Below, in pieces: positions 1 through 7,875 of a DNA stretch of 32,279 bases; position 1 is the first letter of the stretch, and every line of letters starts with the position of its first letter. The position numbers and the translations under genes were made by a program. Under the pieces are notes generated by a model. That model saw only the letters and a list, made by a program, of their open reading frames with translations, did no database searches and was not told the DNA's origin. The DNA is taken from positions 1 to 32,279 of the forward strand of contig UQVN01000006.1 in NCBI GenBank assembly GCA_900544525.1, read 5' to 3'. This stretch comes from an uncultured Eubacteriales bacterium. Its GTDB lineage: Bacteria > Bacillota > Clostridia > Lachnospirales > Lachnospiraceae.

Positions 1-25
1 TTTGTCTTTTTCTATTCTATAATAT

Positions 26-60
26 ATACTCTCATATAATTTACTATAAAATGAGAGTAT
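26..60. repeat. 10-bp inverted repeat upstream of the MATE gene
   Basis: ATACTCTCAT at 26-35 is repeated as its exact reverse complement at 51-60 with a 15-nt spacer. No T-tract follows on either strand, so it does not look like a standard terminator. It may be an operator or belong to a gene outside the window. The rest of 61-258 is AT-rich. It holds a weak GGGGAC/GTCCTT stem (113-139) followed by a T-run, which could end an upstream + strand transcript, and no convincing promoter. Confidence 0.35.
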
Positions 61-270
61 TTACAATATTTAAACGATATTTTAACATGATATTCTATTT
101 TTTTCGTCCTGTGGGGACAAACACCTACAAAAAGTCCTTGTTATTTTTTTTAACTTCTCGATTTTTCTATAAATAATCAGTGGTACACTGTTTTTTTATT
201 TTTTATGTGTTAAGATACCTTTATACGAATACACTTCGTGTAAAATTTATAACATATTGGAGAGGAAACT

Positions 271-1623
271 ATGAGTAACACAAAATCAACACTTTTAACG
301 GAAGGTTCCATATGGAAAAAGATTGTGGCATTTGCCATCCCTCTTTTTTTTGGGAACTTATTTCAACAGCTCTACAATACTGCGGACTCCTTAATCGTTG
401 GAAACTTTTTAGGCAGCGATGCATTAGCTGCAGTCAGTTCTTCAGGAAATCTTATTTTCCTTCTAGTCGGATTTTTCAACGGTATTTCCATGGGTGCAGG
501 CGTCGTTATTGCCCGCTACTATGGAGCAAAAGATGAAGAAAAAGTACAATTATCGGTACATACGACTATCGCTTTTGGTCTTATTGCAGGAATTATTTTA
601 ACTGTCGTTGGAGTACTTCTTGCCCCCCAAATACTGGTTTGGATGGGAACTCCAAAAGATGTTCTTGTCAACTCTATTGTCTATTTCCGAATCTATTTCT
701 TAGGCTCTATCGCCTTCGTACTTTACAATATTTTCGTTGGAATTTTGCAATCTTCTGGTGACAGTAAGCACCCATTAAAATATTTGATTATCTCTTCTTG
801 TGTGAATATTGTACTGGATTTACTGTTTGTTGGCGTATTCCATCTTGGAGTTGGTTCTGCTGCTTTTGCAACAATTATTTCCCAATTCACAAGTGCGATC
901 CTATGTTTCATCCGTCTTCTTCGCACAACAGAATCCTATCGAGTATCCATTCAAAAGATTAAAATCAATGGTTTGATGCTAAAACAAATTATTTCTAATG
1001 GTTTACCTGCTGGCTTTCAAAATTCCATTATCGCCTTTGCCAATGTCATTGTACAAACAAACATCAATAGCTTTGGTAAAATGGCTGTGGCAGGCTGTGG
1101 TGCTTATTCCAAAATTGAAGGCTTTGGCTTTTTACCAATCACTTGTTTTGCCCTTTCTCTTACCACATTTATCAGTCAGAACTTAGGGGCACAAAAATAC
1201 GATCGTGTGAAAAAAGGTGCCAAATTTGGAATTCTTTGCTCCATCACGATGGCAGAAATCGTAGGAATTGCTATTTACTTTTTGTCTCCACTACTGATTC
1301 GTGCATTTAATGATAATCCTGAAGTTATCGCTTTTGGTACTGCCCAAGCAAGAACGGTTACTCTATTTTATTTCTTACTCTCTTTTTCCCACTGTATTGC
1401 TGGTATTTTAAGAGGAGCAGGAAAATCAACCGTTCCCATGTTTATTATGATGCTCTGCTGGTGTATTATTCGCGTTTCTTATATTACAATTATCGTGAAA
1501 TATATTCCTGTTATCAACGCGATTTTCTGGGCATACCCTCTTACTTGGTTTTTAAGTTCGATTATATTCTTAATCTATTTGTTAAAAGTCGATTGGGTTC
1601 ATACTTATACAAAAAAGGCATGA
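271..1623 (+). CDS. MATE family multidrug/sodium efflux transporter
   Basis: The 450-residue protein has about twelve hydrophobic segments in two MatE repeats, the normal length and layout for the family. The N-terminus carries the typical motif of a short polar tail followed by IPLFFGNLFQQLYNTADSLI, which matches NorM/DinF-like MATE proteins of Clostridia. Such proteins use a proton or sodium gradient to export cationic drugs or metabolites across the cell membrane; the substrate cannot be read from sequence. The ATG follows GGAGAGG (259-265) at good spacing. The gene stands alone on the + strand and ends in a strong hairpin shared with the converging ABC operon. A short imperfect palindrome (TACAC-TTC-GTGTA, 230-242) lies just before the ribosome binding site and could be an operator, but this is weak. 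Confidence 0.92.
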   Translation: MSNTKSTLLTEGSIWKKIVAFAIPLFFGNLFQQLYNTADSLIVGNFLGSDALAAVSSSGNLIFLLVGFFNGISMGAGVVIARYYGAKDEEKVQLSVHTTIAFGLIAGIILTVVGVLLAPQILVWMGTPKDVLVNSIVYFRIYFLGSIAFVLYNIFVGILQSSGDSKHPLKYLIISSCVNIVLDLLFVGVFHLGVGSAAFATIISQFTSAILCFIRLLRTTESYRVSIQKIKINGLMLKQIISNGLPAGFQNSIIAFANVIVQTNINSFGKMAVAGCGAYSKIEGFGFLPITCFALSLTTFISQNLGAQKYDRVKKGAKFGILCSITMAEIVGIAIYFLSPLLIRAFNDNPEVIAFGTAQARTVTLFYFLLSFSHCIAGILRGAGKSTVPMFIMMLCWCIIRVSYITIIVKYIPVINAIFWAYPLTWFLSSIIFLIYLLKVDWVHTYTKKA

Positions 1624-1720
1624 GCACTTCTATTATAGCTCGGAACTTTAATTTTTTGTATTATTATTTTTCTTTCTTTGCAAAATAGTACATATTTGAT
1701 ATGGAAGAAAAATAGCACGA

Positions 1721-1756
1721 AGGGGCTGTCACACAATCATTTGTGTGACAGCCCCT
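1721..1756. terminator. Bidirectional hairpin between MATE and ABC genes
   Basis: AGGGGCTGTCACACA (1721-1735) pairs perfectly with 1742-1756 around a 6-nt loop, giving a 15-bp GC-rich stem. It lies between two converging genes. T-rich sequence follows on both strands, without a perfect U-tract. Confidence 0.8.
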
Positions 1757-1827
1757 ACATTTTCATAAAGACAATGAATCAAGAACTATGGTCGCATAAA
1801 TTGTGATAACTACCAACCAACGATATT

Positions 1828-3603
1828 TTAAAGGAATTGGCTCTCATATAACTGATAATAAGCTCCTTTTTTTGCCATTAATTCCTCATGATTTCCCGAT
1901 TCCATAATATTTCCTTGGTCGATAACAAAGATTCGATCTGCCTTTCGAATGGTAGACAAACGATGGGCAATTACGAAAGAGGTTCTTCCTTTCAATAAGC
2001 TTTCAATTCCCTGCTGTACTAATCGCTCCGTATGGGTATCAATGCTTGATGTTGCCTCATCTAATATCAATATTCTTGGATCCGATACCATCGTTCGAGC
2101 AAATGCCAATAGCTGTCTTTGTCCAATGGATAACTGACTTCCTCGTTCACTAATCTCGGTATCATATCCATGTTCTAATTCCATAATAAATTCATGAGCA
2201 TGAACCGCTTTTGCTGCTGCAATAATTTCTTCTTCGGTCGCATCAAGGCGTCCATATCGAATATTTTCTTTAATGGTGCCAGAAAACAAGAAATTATCCT
2301 GTGTCATAATTCCCATTTGCTTTCTTAAACTATGTAAAGAAACTTTTTTCAAAGAGTAGCCATCTAAGAAAATATCTCCTTTCGTCACTTCATAAAAACG
2401 GCTAATTAAATTGACAATGGTAGTCTTTCCTGCTCCTGTTGGACCAACTAAAGCGATCGTTTCCCCTGGTTTTACTTGGAAATTTACATCTTTTAATACA
2501 AATTTTTCTGGTGCATCTTGGTAGGCAAAGCTCACATGATCAAACGTAACTTCTCCTAAAATATTTGGAAGCTCCTCTGCCTTTTCACAGTCTGCAATAT
2601 CTGCTTTTGTATCTAAAATATCAAATACACGCTCCGCTGCCGATAAATTAGTTGTCAACTTATTATAAAAGTTTGCTAAGTTTCTGATTGGACTCCAAAA
2701 CATGGATAAGTAAGTGGAGAATGCTAGGAACGTTCCAATTTCTACCTTTCCAACCCCAATAACTTTAATTCCAATATAGTATAATAAAAATGCTCCAATT
2801 CCCCATGTAATTTCAACAACAGGCCCAAATGCATCGGCTAAACGCACCGCATGGATAAAGGAATCCCTTTGTTCTTCTGCCATATGATAAAAATCTTTTT
2901 TCGTCTCTTCTTCCGCTGCAAAACTTTGTACAATACGAATTCCTGAAAAGTCTTCATGGACAAAGGCATTTAAATTGGAGTTTTTCTTTCTATGAATTTG
3001 CCAAAGTTTATGGGCTTTTGTCTGAATAAAAAACATTCCTGCTGCCAATAACGGAAGTGTAATAAATGCAGATAAGGCCAGAGAAGCATTTTTTACAATC
3101 ATAATGATAGCAATCCCTACAATTGTAATAAAATCTGGAATCAACTTTATTACACTATCCGATAATACATCTTTTAACGCATTTACATCGCCAATAATTC
3201 GAGCTAATATTTTTCCCGTTGGTCTGCTATCAAAGAAATGAAAGCTCAACGTTTGAATATGTTCAAACAGATCTTCTCGAATGCGAAGCAATATATCATT
3301 GGATACTTTTGCCATAATTAACATGCGAATAGACATTCCTATGGCATAAATACAAAAAAGTATCACTGCCAAAATTCCAATTTCTAATAATCCTTTGATA
3401 TCTTTTTGTGCTACATTCACATTCACGGCTCTTTCTACCAATAAAGGCCCGATCATGCTAATCCCAACCGTAATTGCCATAATAATTGCTACAATAATCA
3501 ATTCTTTTGGATAGCGCAACAAATAGCGGTAGAGCCGAAGCAACGTATCTTTTTTCAATACCTCTTTTTGCTCTTCATCTTCTCGAATTGCATTTACTGC
3601 CAT
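1828..3603 (-). CDS. ABC multidrug exporter half-transporter, subunit with catalytic Glu
   Basis: A 591-residue fusion of an N-terminal six-helix exporter domain (about 35-330) and a C-terminal ATPase. In the ATPase: Walker A GPTGAGKT (387-394), Q-loop at TQDNF, signature LSIGQ (491-495), Walker B ILILDE with catalytic Glu516, and switch His547. The signature departs from LSGGQ. Its partner upstream has the complementary defect, which is the pattern of heterodimeric exporters such as BmrCD, LmrCD and TM287/288. The start at 3603 is chosen because GGAGAGGAGG lies just before it; an upstream in-frame ATG at 3633 is deep inside the preceding gene. The ATG overlaps the upstream stop by 10 nt, so translation is probably coupled. 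The likely role is export of drugs or lipids; the substrate is unknown. Confidence 0.9.
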   Translation of the reverse strand: MAVNAIREDEEQKEVLKKDTLLRLYRYLLRYPKELIIVAIIMAITVGISMIGPLLVERAVNVNVAQKDIKGLLEIGILAVILFCIYAIGMSIRMLIMAKVSNDILLRIREDLFEHIQTLSFHFFDSRPTGKILARIIGDVNALKDVLSDSVIKLIPDFITIVGIAIIMIVKNASLALSAFITLPLLAAGMFFIQTKAHKLWQIHRKKNSNLNAFVHEDFSGIRIVQSFAAEEETKKDFYHMAEEQRDSFIHAVRLADAFGPVVEITWGIGAFLLYYIGIKVIGVGKVEIGTFLAFSTYLSMFWSPIRNLANFYNKLTTNLSAAERVFDILDTKADIADCEKAEELPNILGEVTFDHVSFAYQDAPEKFVLKDVNFQVKPGETIALVGPTGAGKTTIVNLISRFYEVTKGDIFLDGYSLKKVSLHSLRKQMGIMTQDNFLFSGTIKENIRYGRLDATEEEIIAAAKAVHAHEFIMELEHGYDTEISERGSQLSIGQRQLLAFARTMVSDPRILILDEATSSIDTHTERLVQQGIESLLKGRTSFVIAHRLSTIRKADRIFVIDQGNIMESGNHEELMAKKGAYYQLYESQFL

Positions 3604-5321
3604 AACGCTTCCTCCTCTCCATATTGAACACAATAAGTCTGATAATACTCTCCTTTTTTCTTCATAAGCTCATCATGACTTCCTCGTTCTACAATTTCTC
3701 CATCTCTTAAAATTAAGATTTCATCTGCATTTCGAACAGCGGATATCCGATGTCCAATAATAATTTTTGTGGCATTTTTCACTTGTTCTAAATTTTTATG
3801 AATTTCTTGTTCTGTTTCCATATCAAGAGCAGACGTGGAATCATCTAAAATAAGAATCGGAGTTTCTTTTGCAATGGCTCTTGCAATACTAATTCTTTGC
3901 TTTTGTCCTCCTGATAATCCTACTCCTCGCTCTCCAACGACGGTTTCATATCCTTCTTCTAAATTTTCGATAAAAGAAGAAGCACTCGCACGAGAAGCTG
4001 CCCACTCTACCATTTCTCGATCGAGAGACTCTTTTCGTCCTGTTTTTATATTCTCTTCTACGGTATCAGAAAATAAAAAGACGTCTTGTAATACAACCGC
4101 CATGCTACTTCTCAGCTGAGCGATAGAAAGATCTTTAATATCGACTCCATCTAAAAGAATTCTACCTTCACTCGTATCATAAAACCTCTGAAGAAGTTGA
4201 ATAATCAAAGTTTTTCCTGAACCTGTAACTCCCATAATTCCTAGCGTTTTCCCTGCTTTTAAGGAAAAATTAATATGTTTTAACACTTCTTTTCCTTGGA
4301 AAGAAAGCCCTACATTTTCAAAGGTAACATCCCCTTTTATTTCTTTTAATACACTTGGATTTTCTGGTGTTTGAATCTCTGGTTCTTCTTTTAAGATTTT
4401 TTGAATCTTCTTATTAGAAGCAAAGGCTGCCGCAATATCATTGCTTAACCAACCAAGCAATTCCATTGGCCAGATAATATTATTGGAATATTCCGTAAAA
4501 GCTCCTAACTGACCAATTGTCATTTTTCCTTTAATAACAAGGACACCACCAACGACAACCACAACCATTAAAAGGATTTTTCCAACGAAAGAAATGACCG
4601 GTTGATAAATGGCAACCAACTTGGCCTGTTCCATATTAATATCATAAAATGCCTGATTTCTTTTTTTGAATTTCTTAATTTCATACCGTTCTCTTGCAAA
4701 TGCTTTTACGGTTCGAACACCTGCTAGATTTTCCTGTGCTACCGTATTTAGGCGAGCAGTTTCCTCACTAATATTTTCAAAAACAGTTCCTAACTTGTTT
4801 TCCATACGAATGGCACAAAATCCTACAATCGGCATTGCCAGTAATGGTAATAGGGTAAGTGTTGGGCTAATCCGCACCATACAGACAATCACTAGAATTG
4901 TATGTATAACACACTCAACTGCTAACATTCCAATAAATCCTAGTGCATTGGAAATGCGATCCACATCATCTTTTACTCGAGCCATCAGCTCTCCTGTGTT
5001 ATGTTTGTCAAAGTAGCTAACTGATAATTTTTGAATGTGGTCAAACAGTCCTTTTCGAATTTTACAACCGACCGATACGCCGATACAGTCAAATGTAAAC
5101 TCTTTTATGTACTGAAAAATGGCTCTTCCAAACCCAATTCCTAATAGCCCCAGCAGTAATTTCATTAAAATCTTCATTTGTCCGCCGACGATGACCTTAT
5201 CAATCAAAGCCTGTGTAATCTTTGGACCAGCCATGTCAAGACAAATACTGAGAATCATCGCAGTAAATCCCAATATATAAAACCACCAGTATTGCTTCAC
5301 TTGTTTCCATAAATACTTCAT
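3594..5321 (-). CDS. ABC multidrug exporter half-transporter, subunit with degenerate ATP site
   Basis: A 575-residue transmembrane-ATPase fusion. Walker A GVTGSGKT is at 364-371, the Q-loop at LQDVF, a canonical LSGGQ signature at 469-473, and the switch His at 524. Walker B reads ILILDD, so the catalytic Glu is replaced by Asp (residue 494). In known heterodimers this substitution marks the degenerate ATP site, which pairs with the altered signature of the partner, here the LSIGQ encoded by the next gene. The ATG at 5321 is preferred because AGGGGAAGAAGAG precedes it; the longer ATG at 5363 has no ribosome binding site. It is the first gene of the two-gene operon. A terminator (5394-5422) and a small ORF lie upstream and may form an attenuation leader. 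Confidence 0.9.
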   Translation of the reverse strand: MKYLWKQVKQYWWFYILGFTAMILSICLDMAGPKITQALIDKVIVGGQMKILMKLLLGLLGIGFGRAIFQYIKEFTFDCIGVSVGCKIRKGLFDHIQKLSVSYFDKHNTGELMARVKDDVDRISNALGFIGMLAVECVIHTILVIVCMVRISPTLTLLPLLAMPIVGFCAIRMENKLGTVFENISEETARLNTVAQENLAGVRTVKAFARERYEIKKFKKRNQAFYDINMEQAKLVAIYQPVISFVGKILLMVVVVVGGVLVIKGKMTIGQLGAFTEYSNNIIWPMELLGWLSNDIAAAFASNKKIQKILKEEPEIQTPENPSVLKEIKGDVTFENVGLSFQGKEVLKHINFSLKAGKTLGIMGVTGSGKTLIIQLLQRFYDTSEGRILLDGVDIKDLSIAQLRSSMAVVLQDVFLFSDTVEENIKTGRKESLDREMVEWAASRASASSFIENLEEGYETVVGERGVGLSGGQKQRISIARAIAKETPILILDDSTSALDMETEQEIHKNLEQVKNATKIIIGHRISAVRNADEILILRDGEIVERGSHDELMKKKGEYYQTYCVQYGEEEALWQ

Positions 5322-5393
5322 TCTGTCTCTTCTTCCCCTTTCTGTATCCAGCTTTCTTTCCATAGACTTGTTAGCTCGTTGTTTTAGCGTAAC

Positions 5394-5422
5394 AAAAAAC
5401 CGCAGTCCTACTAGACTGCGGT
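5394..5422 (-). terminator. Intrinsic terminator between small ORF and ABC operon
   Basis: ACCGCAGTC (5399-5407) pairs with GACTGCGGT (5414-5422) across a 6-nt loop. On the - strand the stem runs straight into TTTTTTG. It sits about 75 nt before the first ABC gene and after the 44-residue ORF. It may end the small-ORF transcript or act as a conditional terminator for the exporter genes. No strong promoter is visible between it and the ABC start. Confidence 0.85.
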
Positions 5423-5514
5423 ACTAAGTTCTGATTTCTCTTTTCACATCGCTAAAAAACTATAAAAGCAATAGAAACCCTCAAAATACTAAAACATATG
5501 CAAAAATGCTAATA

Positions 5515-5649
5515 TCATGTTGGTAATATTTGTTTCTCTAAGCTCTCTAACGTCCATAGAACAAAAGTAAGGCAGTTCTTACATTGATTTGGTTGAATGT
5601 TATTATTCATATTCATTGTGTTACTTACATTGTTAATGAAATTCATCAT
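5515..5649 (-). CDS. Small CxxC protein, 44 residues, possible leader peptide
   Basis: The start is set by a near-perfect ribosome binding site, AAGGAGG, nine bases before ATG-ATG at 5649; a longer in-frame reading from 5703 has no such site. The product begins with an Asn- and Met-rich stretch (residues 1-20), then CKNC (residues 23-26), then a short hydrophobic/acidic helix (about 27-40). No signal peptide or membrane segment is clear and I do not recognise a family. The CxxC pair could bind metal or be redox active. The gene precedes a terminator and a BmrCD-like exporter. In Bacillus subtilis the small gene bmrB occupies that place and mediates attenuation, so a regulatory leader peptide is a plausible alternative to a functional protein. 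Confidence 0.65.
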   Translation of the reverse strand: MMNFINNVSNTMNMNNNIQPNQCKNCLTFVLWTLESLEKQILPT

Positions 5650-5738
5650 TTTGTTCTGCCTCCTTTCTCCATTCTTTGTTTTCTTGTAAACGATGAAACA
5701 CATTCCTTTGGCTTCATTCGTCGTATCCCTTTGAAATA

Positions 5739-5776
5739 TACACTATAAGAAAATACCTAATTTCTCTTATAGTGTA
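5739..5776. repeat. 12-bp perfect inverted repeat in the small-ORF leader
   Basis: TACACTATAAGA (5739-5750) pairs with 5765-5776 around a 14-nt loop that can add three further A-T pairs. No U-tract follows on either strand. It lies about 100 nt before the 44-residue ORF and downstream of the acetyltransferase, so it may be an mRNA leader structure or a transcript-end hairpin. Confidence 0.5.
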
Positions 5777-5828
5777 CTTTCCATTGTGGATACACGAGAA
5801 ACTCCCAAGGCGCGTCTCTTCGCGTCAT
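5757..5828 (-). other. Possible 23-codon leader ORF
   Basis: An ATG at 5828 opens a 23-codon frame ending at TAG 5757. Its product is rich in Trp, Tyr and Arg and contains the stretch APWEFLVYPQW. There is no ribosome binding site. The ATG lies only a few bases past the probable transcription start of the promoter at 5836-5864, so it could be leaderless or not translated. The DNA also holds a CGCG...CGCG mini-hairpin and overlaps the larger inverted repeat. Weak as a gene. Confidence 0.2.
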
Positions 5829-5835
5829 CTTCTTT

Positions 5836-5864
5836 ATCATACTACCTAGATATTGGAAAATCAA
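5836..5864 (-). promoter_or_regulatory. Probable sigma-A promoter for the small-ORF transcript
   Basis: On the - strand, TTGATT (5859-5864) and TATGAT (5836-5841) are separated by exactly 17 nt. It lies just past the acetyltransferase stop and would give a leader of about 180 nt before the 44-residue ORF. Confidence 0.55.
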
Positions 5865-5876
5865 TAGCCTGACAAG

Positions 5877-6389
5877 TTAATTCAATTGCTTATCATAGGC
5901 AACTCTTTCTCCGTCTTCTTTTTCATCATAACAAACGATTCCACATTGCTGGTATCCATGGCTTTTTAGAAATTTTTTCATAATATTATTTTTCCTATGA
6001 GTATCCACTCTAATTCCACTTACCTTTTGTTCTTTACAAAGCTGTTCTGCTAATTGTATTAGTTTACCTGAAATTCCTCTTCCTCTCGCTTCCTTACTCA
6101 CCGCAAAGCGATGGATCGTCCCATAAACGTTGCCAGTATTCCAGTTTCCTTTTTGTAATCCTTCATAGACAGCCTCTCCCTCAAAGGAAAGAGTCATCAT
6201 TCCACAGATCATGCCCTCTTCTTCCCAAAGATAACATTCTTCTTTTTTAATATCTTCTAAAATATGCTCCTCTGTTGGATATCCTTCTGTCCATTGTTCA
6301 AATCCGTTTTCTTTCATAAACGCTTTTGCATCTTTTACAATCTGAACGAGGAAATCAATATCTTCTTTTCTTGCAACTCGATATGCCAT
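5877..6389 (-). CDS. GNAT family N-acetyltransferase
   Basis: A 170-residue single-domain GNAT protein. The acetyl-CoA pyrophosphate-binding motif A is visible as ARGRGISGKL (R102-G103-R104-G105), preceded by the beta-4 strand IHRFAVS and followed by a C-terminal HGYQQCGIVCYDE segment typical of motif B. Proteins of this kind transfer an acetyl group from acetyl-CoA to an amine on a small molecule or protein. The acceptor cannot be told from sequence. The start at 6389 follows AAGGAG at about ten bases. It appears monocistronic: about 95 nt separates it from the CLC gene upstream, and a new promoter follows its stop. Confidence 0.85.
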   Translation of the reverse strand: MAYRVARKEDIDFLVQIVKDAKAFMKENGFEQWTEGYPTEEHILEDIKKEECYLWEEEGMICGMMTLSFEGEAVYEGLQKGNWNTGNVYGTIHRFAVSKEARGRGISGKLIQLAEQLCKEQKVSGIRVDTHRKNNIMKKFLKSHGYQQCGIVCYDEKEDGERVAYDKQLN

Positions 6390-6484
6390 CTTAATAATTC
6401 TCCTTTTATTTCCTTCTTATCAATTAGTAACCTTTTTCTAACAACCTCTTATCCTATTTGCAAACCATGATCTTATATTTTTTA

Positions 6485-7705
6485 TTATGATTTCTTTAAA
6501 ATAGAGCGCTGTAAAGAATAAATCGTGTGATTTCCGTTTACAAGGTATGCAAAAGTGCACACGACGAAAAAACATGGTAAGTATTCATATCCAAACACTT
6601 CTGCTCCAATGAACATTGGTGCAAGAAAGGTATTGGTAGCGCTTCCAAACACAGCCGCATAACCTAATGCTGCCCCTAATAGGGAAGGGATACCAAAAAA
6701 TGGTGCAACAACGACTCCAAGGCTTGCTCCAATTGAAAAGAGTGGTGTTACCTCTCCCCCTTGAAATCCTGCTGACAACGTAAATACTGTGAGCAGTAAT
6801 TTTAAAATCCAATCATAAGAATAGAGCGTTTCTCCTTCAAACGATGCATGAATTAAATTCGTTCCAAGCCCTGCATATCGACCTCTATTCAACAAAAGTA
6901 ATAAGATGGATAATAAAATTCCACACAGTAAAATGCGAATAATCGGATTTTTTAACGCTTCCCCTAACTTCTGCTTCATTATTTTTAATGACACGGCAAA
7001 AAGAGCACCTACTAGTCCAAAAATAATTCCAAGACAAGCTAGTATTAGCAATAATTTGCCATTCAACTGGACGGAAACTCCTAAGTGGCGTTCAAACTTT
7101 TCAAGCCCTAATGCCCCTGCTGTCATACTTGCTGTAAACGCCGATACGACTGCCATAATAAGAGCTTCATATTGTAAAGCACCACATACCAAAACTTCCA
7201 ATGCAAATAAAACTGCTGCAAGAGGAGTGCCAAAAAGCCCTGCAAATCCTGCTGCCATACCTGCTACAAGAAATACCTTTGCCCTTTCTTTCCCTCCAAT
7301 TTTTCTTCCAAACCAATGGGAAAATGTAGCACCGATTTGTACCGCAACACCTTCTCTCCCAGCACTTCCTCCAAATAGATGGGTTAACCAAGTACCTCCG
7401 ATTACAAATGGAATTAAACGAAGCGGAATCTCTTCTTCCGTGCCATGTCCTGCTTCAAATACAAGTCCCATTCCTTTACTACTTGTTCCACCAAACTTTT
7501 GATAAAACCACACGATGACGACTCCCGCCGGCGCTAACCAAGGAAGAAGCCAGACAATATTGGAATCTCGAAAAGAAGTAATTGCCAATAACACACGACC
7601 AAATCCTGCATCAATAGCTCCAACAACAACTCCAATAAAAAGTCCACAAAGAGCTAAAAATAACAATTCTTTATACTCCAACAATTGATTTTTTATCTTT
7701 TCCAA
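6485..7705 (-). CDS. CLC-F type fluoride/proton antiporter
   Basis: A 406-residue CLC family membrane protein. Instead of the chloride-type GSGIP, the selectivity region reads KGMG with Met79; the gating Glu118 is in GREGV; helix N carries GGEVTP with Glu318-Val319 rather than GxFxP; a Tyr lies at 396. From memory, the characterised Enterococcus casseliflavus CLC-F has functional residues M79, E118, E318, V319 and Y396, exactly these numbers if the start is the TTG at 7705. That TTG follows GGAGGTGA at ideal spacing. The upstream ATG (7768) lies inside the likely -10 box, so it cannot be the start. CLC-F proteins expel toxic fluoride in exchange for protons. No fluoride riboswitch is visible upstream. 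Chloride or other anion transport is the less likely alternative. Confidence 0.85.
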   Translation of the reverse strand: MEKIKNQLLEYKELLFLALCGLFIGVVVGAIDAGFGRVLLAITSFRDSNIVWLLPWLAPAGVVIVWFYQKFGGTSSKGMGLVFEAGHGTEEEIPLRLIPFVIGGTWLTHLFGGSAGREGVAVQIGATFSHWFGRKIGGKERAKVFLVAGMAAGFAGLFGTPLAAVLFALEVLVCGALQYEALIMAVVSAFTASMTAGALGLEKFERHLGVSVQLNGKLLLILACLGIIFGLVGALFAVSLKIMKQKLGEALKNPIIRILLCGILLSILLLLLNRGRYAGLGTNLIHASFEGETLYSYDWILKLLLTVFTLSAGFQGGEVTPLFSIGASLGVVVAPFFGIPSLLGAALGYAAVFGSATNTFLAPMFIGAEVFGYEYLPCFFVVCTFAYLVNGNHTIYSLQRSILKKS

Positions 7706-7766
7706 ACTTCTCACCTCCATACTATTTTTTGCATTTTTTATTCTATTTAGAAAAGCTTCAAGAGTC

Positions 7767-7796
7767 ATTGTACCACCAACTAAAAGCTACTGACAA
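7767..7796 (-). promoter_or_regulatory. Probable promoter of the CLC antiporter
   Basis: TTGTCA (7791-7796) and TACAAT (7767-7772) on the - strand are spaced 18 nt. Transcription would start near 7760, giving a leader of about 55 nt to the TTG start. It lies just after the ferritin terminator. Confidence 0.6.
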
Positions 7797-7810
7797 GTAA
7801 ATTAATAATA

Positions 7811-7857
7811 AGAAAAAACTGCTATTAAGCTCTTTTCCTTGAACTCAATAGCAGTTT
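7811..7857 (-). terminator. Terminator of the ferritin gene
   Basis: An 11-bp perfect stem (7816-7826 with 7847-7857) is followed on the - strand by TTTTTTCTT. It lies 19 nt past the ferritin stop. Confidence 0.88.
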
Positions 7858-7875
7858 CTCCTCACATAGATTTTA

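Noticed and set aside
1..270. Riboswitch or attenuator ahead of the MATE gene
   Set aside because: A weak wobble-rich stem with a T-run (113-150) is present, but no known aptamer signature could be matched, so it is described only as a possible upstream terminator.
5739..5776. Terminal inverted repeat of an insertion sequence
   Set aside because: The two arms are only 14 nt apart and no transposase or target duplication is seen.
6906..7502. 198-residue + strand open frame inside the CLC gene
   Set aside because: It is antisense to a well-conserved membrane protein and has no ribosome binding site or recognisable domain. Its composition mirrors the opposite strand.
7706..7815. Fluoride (crcB) riboswitch upstream of the CLC-F gene
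   Set aside because: I looked for the GGNGATG...CTGAT pattern on the - strand. Only the ferritin terminator, a normal promoter and the ribosome binding site are present.
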